Below are positions 19,473 to 28,400 of a stretch of 47,040 nt of DNA, piece after piece. The DNA comes from Nostoc linckia FACHB-104. Lineage in GTDB: Bacteria; Cyanobacteriota; Cyanobacteriia; Cyanobacteriales; Nostocaceae. Location of the stretch: the NCBI RefSeq assembly GCF_014696615.1, contig NZ_JACJQJ010000064.1, forward strand, positions 1-47,040, read 5' to 3'. A program made the position numbers and the translations under genes. A model generated the notes under the pieces. The model was not told where the DNA came from, did no database searches, and was given only the letters and a program-made list of their open reading frames with translations. Each line of letters opens with the position of its first letter. The stretch's first letter is position 1.

Positions 19473-20588
19473 TTAATGAGATTGAAAGTAATGTTTGACG
19501 ATTTGTAAAATGCGATCGCTTGCTTTACCATCACCAAAAGGATTGATAGCGTTTGCCATTGTGTCGTAGGCTATGGGGTTGCTGAGTAACTCCGCCGCTG
19601 CTGCCACAATATTCTCAGTTTCAGTTCCTACAAGTTTAGCTGTACCCGCCGTCACCGCTTCTGGCCTTTCTGTAGTTTCTCGCAGAACTAGTACAGGTTT
19701 ACCAAGACTGGGTGCTTCTTCTTGCAAACCACCAGAATCAGTCAGCAATAAATGCGATCGCGCGATCGCGCCAACTAATTCCTTATAATCTAAAGGTTCT
19801 GTCAAAAATATGCGGGGATGATTCCCTAAAAGCGCTTGTAATGGTTCTCTTACAGTAGGATTCCGGTGTAAAGGTAACAGCAGCGCCGTATCAGGAAATT
19901 TATCTAATATCTGTAAAAATCCCTGAGCAATTCCTTGTAGTGGTTCTCCCCAATTCTCCCGGCGATGAACTGTAGCCAGCAATGTGCGATATGATGACCA
20001 GTCTAAACCCGGAATATTGCAAGCTGGCTCAATTGCAGCTACATTTAACAGCGCATCAATTACCGTATTACCCGTTAAGTGAATTTCACCCAACACACCA
20101 GAACGCTGTAAGTTCTCCATAGCCAGTGGTGTGGGTGCAAAGTGCAATTGCGTAATTTGCGAAATTAGGCGACGGTTAGCTTCTTCTGGGTAAGGATTAA
20201 ATAATTCATCAGTTCTTAATCCGGCTTCTACATGGCCTACAGGAATTTTTTGATAAAACGCCGCCAAAGCTGCGGCAAAAGCTGTTGTAGTATCTCCCTG
20301 TACGATGACTAAATCTGGCTTGCTTTCCTTAAATAACGTTTCCAAACCGCGCAAACTACGACAGGTAATATCACTTAAAGATTGCTGAGGCTGCATAATC
20401 TCTAAGTTTCCATCTGCTTTTAGGTTGAACAGCTGCATTACTTGCTCAACCATTTCACGATGTTGTCCAGTCAAAATTACTTGTGACTCAAAATCTTGTG
20501 ACCTTTGAAAGACTTGAATTACAGGAGCTAGTTTAATTGCTTCTGGACGAGTACCTAAAATTATATAAACTCGTTTTTGATTAGTCAT
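19473..20588 (-). CDS. wecB: UDP-N-acetylglucosamine 2-epimerase (non-hydrolysing)
   Basis: Converts UDP-GlcNAc to UDP-ManNAc for surface polysaccharide or lipopolysaccharide. The 371 residues fit the family. Signatures: N-terminal 'LGTRPEAIKLAPVI', 'TGQHREM', 'VQGDTTTAFAAALAAFY', 'HVEAGLRT', 'PEEANRR', 'TVHRRENWG', 'LTDSGGLQEEAPSLGKPVLVLRETTERPE'. These include the GT-B-like nucleotide-binding elements and the conserved acidic and His residues of the active site. It is convergent with the PATAN-REC gene and not in a polysaccharide cluster; its gene start is followed upstream by a heptamer array. Confidence 0.95.
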   Translation of the reverse strand: MTNQKRVYIILGTRPEAIKLAPVIQVFQRSQDFESQVILTGQHREMVEQVMQLFNLKADGNLEIMQPQQSLSDITCRSLRGLETLFKESKPDLVIVQGDTTTAFAAALAAFYQKIPVGHVEAGLRTDELFNPYPEEANRRLISQITQLHFAPTPLAMENLQRSGVLGEIHLTGNTVIDALLNVAAIEPACNIPGLDWSSYRTLLATVHRRENWGEPLQGIAQGFLQILDKFPDTALLLPLHRNPTVREPLQALLGNHPRIFLTEPLDYKELVGAIARSHLLLTDSGGLQEEAPSLGKPVLVLRETTERPEAVTAGTAKLVGTETENIVAAAAELLSNPIAYDTMANAINPFGDGKASDRILQIVKHYFQSH

Positions 20589-20594
20589 TTAGTT

Positions 20595-20661
20595 ATTGGT
20601 CAAGGGTCAAGGGTCAAGGGTCAATGGTCAAGGGTTAAGGGTCAAGGGTTAATGGTCAAAG
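20595..20661 (+). repeat. STRR heptamer array (GGGTCAA)n
   Basis: About nine tandem units of GGTCAAG with variants (GGGTTAA, TGGTCAA) starting just 7 bp upstream of the wecB start codon. Any wecB promoter must lie within or beyond it, so the array could affect wecB leader length. Confidence 0.9.
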
Positions 20662-20813
20662 GCAATCATGACAAACGACTATTAAGAAAATTAAATTGTA
20701 GAGTATGTTATCCCTATCGAGTAGGGTAGAGCAAAATTTAAGGTGCGTTAGCCTTTGGCATAACACACCCTACTTCATATTTATTCATATATTACAAACA
20801 CCAAATAAACATG

Positions 20814-20834
20814 AAAAAACCCGGCTGAACCGGG
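20814..20834 (-). terminator. Rho-independent terminator for the reverse-strand membrane protein gene
   Basis: On the reverse strand the order is CCCGG, loop TTCAG, CCGGG, then TTTTTT. It lies about 30 bp past the stop of the gene at 20863-21234. Confidence 0.85.
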
Positions 20835-20862
20835 CAGATGTACTGTTTGTCGAAGTTAGCAA

Positions 20863-21234
20863 TTATTTGATTTCGCAAGTTAATGGACAAGCAGCATAGA
20901 CGGAAGTCTGTAATTGTTCTGCCTCTCCATGCAGCCAGCTAAGCCATTTGATTTGTTTTGGATGTACACCTTTAGCAGTTAACACCCCAGCAGCTAAAAC
21001 AACTGCCATGACATTAAACAAAATCAAACCGCCTGCTACTAATAAAACTGCACTTACAGGCATCACAGATTGCAACACAATCGACAACAGACACCCGACC
21101 GTAGCCATCAAAACAACTAATGGGAACCCGACAACCAACAAACATACTGCCAATGTGAAAGTCCAGATCAAAAAACTTTTGATCATTAACAAGGAGTAGG
21201 TCTTACCTAGATTAGAGCTATCTGCCGAAACCAT
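20863..21234 (-). CDS. small integral membrane protein, unknown function
   Basis: A 123-residue protein. The start at 21234 ('MVSADSSNLGKTYSLL') has a Shine-Dalgarno (GGAGGAAAA) about 6 nt upstream; an in-frame upstream start would add seven residues. Three hydrophobic stretches are visible: about 16-45 ('FLIWTFTLAVCLLVVGFPLV', continuing), 50-65 and 65-90 ('AVLLVAGGLILFNVMAVVLA'). The short soluble tail 'VHPKQIKWLSWLHGEAEQ' ends with two Cys. I do not recognise a family with confidence; it looks like a conserved cyanobacterial membrane protein. It has its own good terminator, so it is probably monocistronic. Confidence 0.7.
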   Translation of the reverse strand: MVSADSSNLGKTYSLLMIKSFLIWTFTLAVCLLVVGFPLVVLMATVGCLLSIVLQSVMPVSAVLLVAGGLILFNVMAVVLAAGVLTAKGVHPKQIKWLSWLHGEAEQLQTSVYAACPLTCEIK

Positions 21235-21952
21235 GACTTTTCCTCCCAAATACACAGCAAGATTTTTACTTCAGCTTTATCTCACTTTCGCGAGAACACT
21301 GAACTATTCAATTAGAAGTTCAGTATATAAAAACCTATTGCTAAGATGAGCATTTGTTTACTAAAGTTTACAGTTAATTTTTTGTAAATATGAATGTAAA
21401 GCTTAAGTCATATATAGGTAGAAAGCTTACTATCAACATCTACCAAAAGGAATATAAGAACTTAAGCAGGCACTTCAGAAATGCGATCTCAACGATTAAC
21501 ATCACCTCTGCTTAACATTTCTTATAATAAATCGTAGTCCTTCTCATAATTATCAGATAGTGCTGAAGAAATTATCTGCTAGCGTTTTTGCTGTTAATTG
21601 ATCACTAGTTTTGTCCAGGCTAGAAATAAATTTCTCATTTAGAGAGGATAAAGTATTTTCTCTTAAGTAATATGTCTTAATAAAAACTTGTTATTAGCCG
21701 GAATATCACTGATGCTTTCCAAGGGTTTGAGTATGTTAAACAAGTTGATATCTAGTTAATAAATTTTACATAATTAATAAATGCCATAAAGCTAGTAAAA
21801 AAACATACTCATGTCAGTTGTAAAAAAAGAACTGACAGCGGTTTTCAAGTATCAAGCAAATAAACACTGAGCGCCCTGCACTACAAGCACCTCGAGACTA
21901 TCCATCAGTAAGTTTTCCGCTAATTTAATTTTTTGCTTCATTGTAAAGATTT
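21235..21952. other. intergenic region upstream of pilT
   Basis: About 720 bp of A/T-rich sequence between divergent genes. I see no gene, tRNA or strong hairpin. It should hold the promoters of the membrane-protein gene and of pilT. Confidence 0.35.
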
Positions 21953-23299
21953 ATGACCGACCTACAGCGTCCATCTACTTCTAATCCGCCTCCAGCTCCA
22001 CGTAATGTGCCGCCAATGCCGCCACCAATGCCAGCACCACCGCCACCAACGCTGAGTACCCAACGCCAGGCGACACAAACCTTGGATATGTCAAGTTACG
22101 CTGGGGTTCCTGCGGCACCACCAGTTGCACCTCCACCACCGTCTGCGCCACCACCACCAGCTGCACCTCCAGCGGCGGCGCATCGTCCTGGTGCGCCACC
22201 ACCAATGCCTAATGTTCCCAGTGTCAAAAGCAGCGCGCCGACGCTGACATTAGAGAAGCTAATTGAGGAAGCTTACGAAAAAGGTTTTTCTGACATTCAC
22301 TTGGGTGTAGGTGAAACCCCACGTTTTCGTAATCGGGGCGAAATTGAGAAAACAAATCATCCAGAAACAGATAAAGACACTTTTCTCAGTTGGATGCGGG
22401 AAGTTTTAACCGAAGCTGAAATTAAGCGCTTTGAAGAAAATTTAGAATTTGACGGTGCAACTCAATACGAATTTGCCCGAGTGCGGATTAATATCTTTGA
22501 CTCGCTCAAAGGCTATGCAATGGTATTGCGGTTAATTCCGTTAAAAATCTTAACAATGGAGCAGTTAAGACTACCGCCAATTTTCCGGGAAATTTGTCAT
22601 GCTCACAAAGGTTTAATTCTGGTAACTGGGCCCACCGGTTCTGGTAAATCCACAACGATGGCAGCAATGATTGACTACATCAATAAAGAGATGCCTAAGC
22701 ATATCATTACCATCGAAGACCCGATTGAATTTGTCCACAAAAGCCAAAAGTCCTTGATCAAACAACGGGAAGTGGGAATGCACACCCGTAAATTTGATAA
22801 CGCTTTAAAAGCAGCTTTGCGGGAAGATCCAGATTTAATTCTGGTGGGGGAAATGCGGGATAAAGAAACAGTCAACACCGCTTTAAAAGCTGCTCAAACA
22901 GGTCACTTGGTAATGGGAACACTGCACACCAATAGTGCTGTAAAAACTATTGAACGGATACTTAACCTGTACTCTGGGGAAGAACAAGATGCCATGCGGG
23001 TGGCAATTTCTGAGTCTTTAGTATCTGTAATTGCCCAAGGGCTATGTCGGACGACAGATGGTAAGCGCGCCGCATTCCACGATATCCTAATTAATACTGA
23101 GGCTATTAAAGAATGGATTAAAGATGGGAAATATGACGAAATTACCGAACTCATGAAGCAAGCCAGCTTTGATGGCATGATCACGATGAATCAGTCGTTG
23201 TATAACCTTTACCAAGATGGACGGATTACTGAGGAAACAGCCTTAGAAATGTCACCGACTCCTAATGAAATGGCTCAATTCCTCCGAGGACGAGTTTAG
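21953..23299 (+). CDS. pilT: type IV pilus retraction ATPase PilT with proline-rich N-terminus
   Basis: Hexameric cytoplasmic ATPase that powers type IV pilus retraction for twitching motility, phototaxis and DNA uptake. The 448 residues include a roughly 80-residue Pro/Ala-rich leader (runs such as 'APPVAPPPPSAPPPPAAPP') typical of filamentous cyanobacterial PilT, then the PAS-like N-domain ('EKGFSDIHLGVGETPRFRNRGEI'). The RecA-like core has Walker A 'GPTGSGKST' (226-234), the Asp box 'TIEDPIEFVH', Walker B 'LILVGEMRD' and the His box 'TGHLVMGTLHTNSA'. The PilT-type 'LREDPD' segment is intact. No pilB or pilC is adjacent. The following gene (KaiB-like) is 63 bp downstream, beyond a long inverted repeat. 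Confidence 0.95.
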   Translation: MTDLQRPSTSNPPPAPRNVPPMPPPMPAPPPPTLSTQRQATQTLDMSSYAGVPAAPPVAPPPPSAPPPPAAPPAAAHRPGAPPPMPNVPSVKSSAPTLTLEKLIEEAYEKGFSDIHLGVGETPRFRNRGEIEKTNHPETDKDTFLSWMREVLTEAEIKRFEENLEFDGATQYEFARVRINIFDSLKGYAMVLRLIPLKILTMEQLRLPPIFREICHAHKGLILVTGPTGSGKSTTMAAMIDYINKEMPKHIITIEDPIEFVHKSQKSLIKQREVGMHTRKFDNALKAALREDPDLILVGEMRDKETVNTALKAAQTGHLVMGTLHTNSAVKTIERILNLYSGEEQDAMRVAISESLVSVIAQGLCRTTDGKRAAFHDILINTEAIKEWIKDGKYDEITELMKQASFDGMITMNQSLYNLYQDGRITEETALEMSPTPNEMAQFLRGRV

Positions 23300-23319
23300 T
23301 TACAGTAAATAAGTAAAGT

Positions 23320-23364
23320 AAAAAGTAAAAGGTAAAAAACAAAATTTTTTACTTTTTACTTTTT
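23320..23364 (+). repeat. 20-bp inverted repeat between pilT and the KaiB-like gene
   Basis: Left arm 23320-23339 and right arm 23345-23364 are inverted copies with one mismatch, around a 5-nt loop; they are built from AAAAGTA-type heptamers. As RNA the hairpin is all A-U/G-U except a few G-C pairs and ends in a U-run, so it may act as a partial terminator. The right arm runs into the first possible start codon (TTG at 23363) of the next gene. Confidence 0.7.
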
Positions 23365-24154
23365 GTTGTGGAGTTATGTAGTTCCAGAAACTGACTTGAA
23401 TACAGATAAACTATCTAAAACCCAGCTGTTTAAAGGTATTGCCCTATTTACACCTGGAGGCGATTTAATTTACTGCATCGACCCTAGTAAACAAGGGAGA
23501 TGGCATTTACAGCTGTGTGCTGCTTTGCAGGAAATTTTGGATCTATCAGAACCACCGCATTTTTTAGTCCCTTGCTACACAGCAACAGTTGATCACTGGT
23601 TAGATCCGCGCACCAAACAAGTAAGAACCTTTGCTGAAGCTTATCCAGCAGTTTTGCGACATCAAGCTGTGCTCAACGCAATTTTTGGCACAGGGGATTT
23701 AGCATGGCAAGCTGCGCCTTGGGTTGATGGTTTGTGCGATCGCATGGTATTGGCTACTTATCGTTCCTCATTTCCGCAGCTTTGGGAAGACCATGACTTA
23801 ATTGTGCGCTTAGATGCTGAATCTACACAGAAGTACCATCAAGTCCCCACAAAAACACAGAGTTTCCTACTGAAAACCCAAGCCTATGTGTTGCGGTTGT
23901 TTGTCGCTGGACATAGTGCAAATACGGAACGAATTTTACAAAATTTACACGAACTCCTAGAGCGATCGCTAGGACAACCTTACACTTTGAAAGTGGTTGA
24001 TGTTTTAACTAATCCAGAACAAGCGGAAATCGACCAAGTCAGTGCTACTCCCACCTTAGTCAAAGTTTGGCCCCATCCCATTCGCCGACTTGTTGGTGAT
24101 TTAGATCAAGCAGAAAAAATCCTACAAATGCTAGGCGCGCAAGAGAAATTGTAA
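23363..24154 (+). CDS. KaiB-domain protein with a novel N-terminal domain
   Basis: Up to 263 residues. There is no early ATG; the frame opens after a stop at 23333, and TTG at 23363 or 23366 (or later at 23396) is the likely start, so the N-terminus is uncertain. Residues about 172-260 form a thioredoxin-like KaiB domain: 'YVLRLFVAGHSANTERILQNLHELLE', 'YTLKVVDVLTNPEQAEIDQVSATPTLVKVWPHP' and 'VGDLDQAEKIL' follow the KaiB and SasA-sensor pattern closely. Residues about 20-150 ('FKGIALFTPGGDLIYCIDPSKQGRWH') I do not recognise; they recur, as I recall, only with such KaiB domains. Clock KaiB is about 100 residues, so this is not the core oscillator protein. Position after pilT is suggestive of a link to motility; that is inference. 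Confidence 0.8.
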   Translation: MLWSYVVPETDLNTDKLSKTQLFKGIALFTPGGDLIYCIDPSKQGRWHLQLCAALQEILDLSEPPHFLVPCYTATVDHWLDPRTKQVRTFAEAYPAVLRHQAVLNAIFGTGDLAWQAAPWVDGLCDRMVLATYRSSFPQLWEDHDLIVRLDAESTQKYHQVPTKTQSFLLKTQAYVLRLFVAGHSANTERILQNLHELLERSLGQPYTLKVVDVLTNPEQAEIDQVSATPTLVKVWPHPIRRLVGDLDQAEKILQMLGAQEKL

Positions 24155-24422
24155 GTATGAGGACTGGGAAAAACATTGAGGCTGCAGGGGAGTAGGGGGC
24201 ATAGGAGAGGATTTGCAGCTTTTAGCAGCATGAAAATGATGCAATTTAAATGGCGATTATCTTAGGAAGCAGAGGATAAATACACAAATGCCAAATATCA
24301 AATAAATTAGCTTTTTTCAATCCCCAATGAATGTTAAGTTATGTGAGCCAATATGGCTCAATTAGCAAATTCAATTCTGATATTATCTCCAAGTCTTAAC
24401 TACAAATAACCATCCACTTACA

Positions 24423-24453
24423 CTTCCTTGTAGCAATACTAGGAGGTTTTTTT
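24423..24453 (+). terminator. strong Rho-independent terminator
   Basis: CTTCCT, T, GTA, loop GCAA, TAC, T, AGGAGG, then seven T. The stem pairs fully apart from one T-T mismatch. It is 270 bp after the KaiB-like gene, so it either ends that transcript or an unrecognised small RNA in between. Confidence 0.8.
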
Positions 24454-24519
24454 AACCCATTATTTATGCTCAAATATTAACTTGTCCTAGCCGTCAATCC
24501 ATCTGAGGAATGAAAGGTT

Positions 24520-24570
24520 ATGATGATAAATTTAAATAAATTGAGGGGTATTACCCCTATGGTATGTTGA
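24520..24570 (+). other. possible tiny ORF within a short transcription unit
   Basis: ATGATG preceded by AAAGG (about 3-7 nt upstream) opens a 16-codon frame, 'MMINLNKLRGITPMVC', closing at TGA. It lies between two forward terminators (24453 and 24622), and an internal GGGGTATTACCCC hairpin overlaps it. It could be a leader peptide, a small protein or chance; coding evidence is weak. Confidence 0.2.
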
Positions 24571-24621
24571 AAACTATAAGTGTAAAATGAAACTTGGGTT
24601 TAAAGAAATATTTTGCTTCCA

Positions 24622-24654
24622 ATCCTACTCATTTAATTGTGAGTAGGATGTTTT
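24622..24654 (+). terminator. Rho-independent terminator without an obvious gene
   Basis: ATCCTACTCA, loop TTTAATTG, TGAGTAGGAT form a perfect 10-bp stem followed by GTTTTAT. It closes a short interval (24454-24621) that contains only a 16-codon frame. Confidence 0.7.
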
Positions 24655-24954
24655 ATATTTGTGAGTTTTGTTATAATTATTTCATTATTTGGTTATATAG
24701 TTTAGATACTATCAATAGGCGATCGCACAGTAGATAGCTAAATTATTATTAACAAATTAACAAGAGGTAAGCTAATACGCCTCTAAATTGCATAACTACC
24801 TATAAGGACTGTTGACTGTTGACTGTTGACAGCCCTCACAATGGATGTGCAACTTAAAAGCCGAATAGCTTAGTTAAACTATCCTTGATATTGAACTGTG
24901 TTTCAATAGATAAAAACATATATAAGCGAGTCTTATTTATCTTTCATCCTTAAG

Positions 24955-24978
24955 AAAAAGGCAGGAGAACCTGCCTTT
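24955..24978 (-). terminator. terminator hairpin, best on reverse strand
   Basis: AAAGGCAGG, loop, CCTGCCTTT is a perfect 9-bp stem. On the reverse strand it is followed by TT and then C, giving CTTTTTC; on the forward strand the T-run is only three. No clear reverse-strand gene lies just upstream (24979-25417). Confidence 0.6.
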
Positions 24979-25362
24979 GGAATGAGTCTAAAAATCTATC
25001 TCCATTAAAGATAGCACTTGGCGTTAACAATGCTATGACAACACTGTGACATAAATATGATTATTTCGTAAGTTATTATATTCTATTATCTCAGTATAAT
25101 TAACTAAAAATTATGAGGTTTGAATTGCTAAAAGCCTGATGAATATAGGCTAAAAAAGATGCTGAAGTGGAGTATTGAATTGCTCTGTTGGGTGCAAATT
25201 TTGTATCATTTTTTATGTTTACTTTTATATTCTGAGGTTGCACAAAATACCGCTTAATTTCATAATTTAGTCTCGCCTGGGGCAAACCCTCTGGTACTCT
25301 GTGAGAAAAAAGCAGTTGATAAAGGGGTAGGAAGGAACGCTAGACGCTACCAGCGAAGGGTT

Positions 25363-25391
25363 GGCGCAGCCTCTCGTAGAGAAGCTATGCC
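25363..25391. repeat. dispersed palindromic (REP-like) repeat
   Basis: GGC-g-CAGC-c-TCTC-gta-GAGA-a-GCT-at-GCC folds into an interrupted stem of the type widely dispersed in Nostocales genomes. A second smaller palindrome (CGCT...AGCG, about 25338-25355) precedes it. Confidence 0.6.
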
Positions 25392-25417
25392 AAAGACCTT
25401 AACGGGTGACCTAAACT

Positions 25418-28400
25418 TCAAAGATGCCAAACTCGATAAAATTCTAAATAATCCATATTTTCTGCACAGTGCCACAGAAGTTTAAAAGAGTTGCGATATC
25501 GTTCCCATTCATCATCTAAAACTTGATAGCAGTTGGAATTTTTTAAAGCTGCAATTACTTGTGGTAACTGTTCATAGAGAACTATTTCTTTTAAGTTATC
25601 GGCTGCACGTTTATGTAGTGATATGCTTTCGGTTGATTCCATTAATTGTAATAAAGTGGTAAGTGCAATTGGATTACCTGGATTGAGTTGCGCTAATTTA
25701 TAAGCCCGTCTTCTTTGGGTATCTTCATCTTCAGAGGCGGAGATACCGCGAATTAGTTCGGCAATTTTGGAGTTGATAGAGAAATAATTTGATGCGGCTG
25801 ATTTTTGTTTTCTCTTGTTTCTTCTATGCTGATGAAATGTTGGAGTTGGAGAAACTGTAACGAATGTAGGTAACTCATCACCTTGAAGTGTGGCTAAATT
25901 TTCTAAAGCTTGTCGGCTTTGAGATGAATCAATTGCAGATGTAGCAATTTCTTGAAGTGTAGAAATGGCAATGGAATTGTGAGGGTCGATTTTACCTAAA
26001 CTATAAGCAGCTTTGCGACGAATAGATTCATTTTTGCTAGATGCGATAATTTCTACTAAAGCGGCGATCGCATTTTGATTACCAGCGTTGACTCTGGCTA
26101 AACTATAGGCAAGTTGCCAGCGAACTGAATCATAACGCATAGTTTTGACGAGTTCTTCTAATTTAGCGATCGCAATTTGGTTACCTGGATCGAAAATTTT
26201 ACCCAAGCTGTAAGCCGCATTCCAAATTACGAAATCATTTTGGCTAGAAGAGATGTACTTTTCTAAAGCTGCGATCGCTTTTGGGCGATCGGTTTTTAAT
26301 AATGCCACCCGCGCACATTCTACAATTGGGGCTGGATATCTCCACGGCTTTTCGTCTTGGAAGTCGCCATAACCAAAACGCCACGTTACCAACTGCTGCA
26401 CAATTTCATCAGCTTTTTGACAATCTGCAAATTCAGCAATTCCTTGGGCGGCGACAAAATAAGCTTGATAGCCATAGTAGCCACCGCAGTTATCATTGAA
26501 TTCAATTAATGCTTGGATAAATTCTTCTTTGTGTGTCTGCGGAATATCATCTCTACCCAGCCATAGCAAAATGACTTCGCGCCACTGGGGTTCAAAGATG
26601 CGGTAAGAGGGAGATGAGGGGGATGAGGGAGGTGAGGGGGATGAGGGGGAAGGGTTGAGATTTAATGTGTGATTTAGGAAAAAATGCCAATCAGTAACGG
26701 CTTGGGCGGCAAAATATTCTTGAAAGGTGGGATGGTAAAAAGCATAAACTTTTTCGCCCTGAGTTTCGGAGATACCTACCTGATTTAGCCAACCTAACTG
26801 TAATGCTAATTGAAATAAACCATCATCAGACGCGCCGAGAACTTGGGAAACAAAGCGATGTCTGAGGCGAAACTTGGTTTTTTCTTGGGAAATAGCTAAT
26901 AATGCTAACTCTCCCAAGGCGCGATTTAACTGCTGTCGCTGGGTGAAAGTTGTGGGAAAACGATCCTGTTTCCATTCGTAGATTGATTCTACAAACTGTT
27001 CGTACAACATCGCTTTAGTTGTTGGTAATTTTCCCTGAGCTAATCCCCAAGTACGACATAATAAAGCTAACCTGAGGGGATTTTTTACCGCATCCTTTAA
27101 GCGTCGCCGTTCTGGTTGATTTAACTCTGCTTGTAAACTCTCACCACAAGCGGGATTATCTTGAAACCAATGCTGGATAAATTCTCCTACTTGGTTGGAT
27201 GCAGATTTGGAACCGAAGGAAAATTCTGTGCCATAGCTAAAATTTAAGTTGCGGTAGACTTTAAAAACTTGCAGTGCATTTTTACCGCCATCCCAAACAT
27301 TCAGCCGACAAGTCAAAATTATCCTGGCATCTGCAACCCAGCCTGTCAAAAAACTCGCAATTTTCGTTAAAGCTTGGCTAGAGTCCAAAGCCATTTCATC
27401 CACTGCATCTAAAAGTAACCAAACTCGCCCTTGGTTAAACTGTTCGCAGAATGCTTCTTCAACTTCCTCCGAGACGCGTAATTTACGAAGTGCAGTAGGT
27501 AGCCAATCTTGAATTAAGTATTGTTCTAAAGTTTTCCCTTGCAAATCTGCTAAAGAAACCCAGACAGGTAAATCTTCAGTATTATCTAAAATCCATGCGG
27601 CAATTTTTTGTAACAATGTAGTTTTTCCCGCCCCTGGTTCGCCTAAAATGGCGATGCGCTGGGTATCTTGCGCCCCTAATAATTGTTGAATAAATTCATC
27701 AGGGTTAAAAGTCTGAGTCATTTCCGAATCTTCTGGTTCATATAACCGCGAACCATCTTGCGGCGTGACATCCCCACCTTGACGCAGACGTTGTTTGCGT
27801 TCCACCAAACCTAGGGGAACATAAACCTGATTTAATTCAAAACTCACACCATCAGCACTTGTGAGGGGATTGGTAGTCAACCGTTGGTGATTTTGCGCCA
27901 TTAAAGCATCACGACAAAGTTGCTTCCAGTCGGGAGAAAAAGCAGGGGAGCAGGGAGCAGGGAGCAGAGGGGAAGGGCTTTCTCCTTTTCTCTCTTCTCT
28001 TGCTACTTGCTTCGACTTCTCTGGGCGGTGGGTTTCCCAGTGGATATCAAATTTTTGTAAATTGGCGGCTATGTCTTGGCGATCGCACCATAAATTGAGG
28101 GTAAAGTGCCAAGTTTCTGAACCGCTGCGAGATGGGCGATTATCTTCGAGAATTTCGAGGAAATCTGCAAACCGTTTTAAGGCTTCTTTGATGTGTTCGG
28201 CGTTTAATTGTGCTTCACCTGCTGCCAAACTTGTTAATGTTTGTAAAAATCTCACTTTTGTTCTGACAACTAGGCGATTTTCAGATATCCAGCGAGTTTG
28301 GATTTGGGGACGCAAAGCATCCAAACTGGCTTCATCACTACAGTTTAGGGCATCGTTAGCATAAGCTAATAATACTTCTAACAAGCGGCGCGATCGCTTT

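Larger units (their letters stand above)
24155..25417. other. 1.26-kb intergenic region with several hairpins
   Basis: No gene of normal size is convincing here. It contains a perfect 7-bp stem TGAGCCA/TGGCTCA (24344-24360), terminators at 24423-24453, 24622-24654 and 24955-24978, a GGGGTA/TACCCC hairpin at 24544-24555, a few TTGACTG-type heptamers (24807-24832) and a palindromic repeat at 25363-25391. The number of terminators without genes suggests small transcripts. Confidence 0.5.

Noticed and set aside
25100-25285. Reverse-strand 61-codon frame with TTG start
   Set aside because: No family resemblance and a weak ribosome site; kept only as a remark about an orphan terminator.
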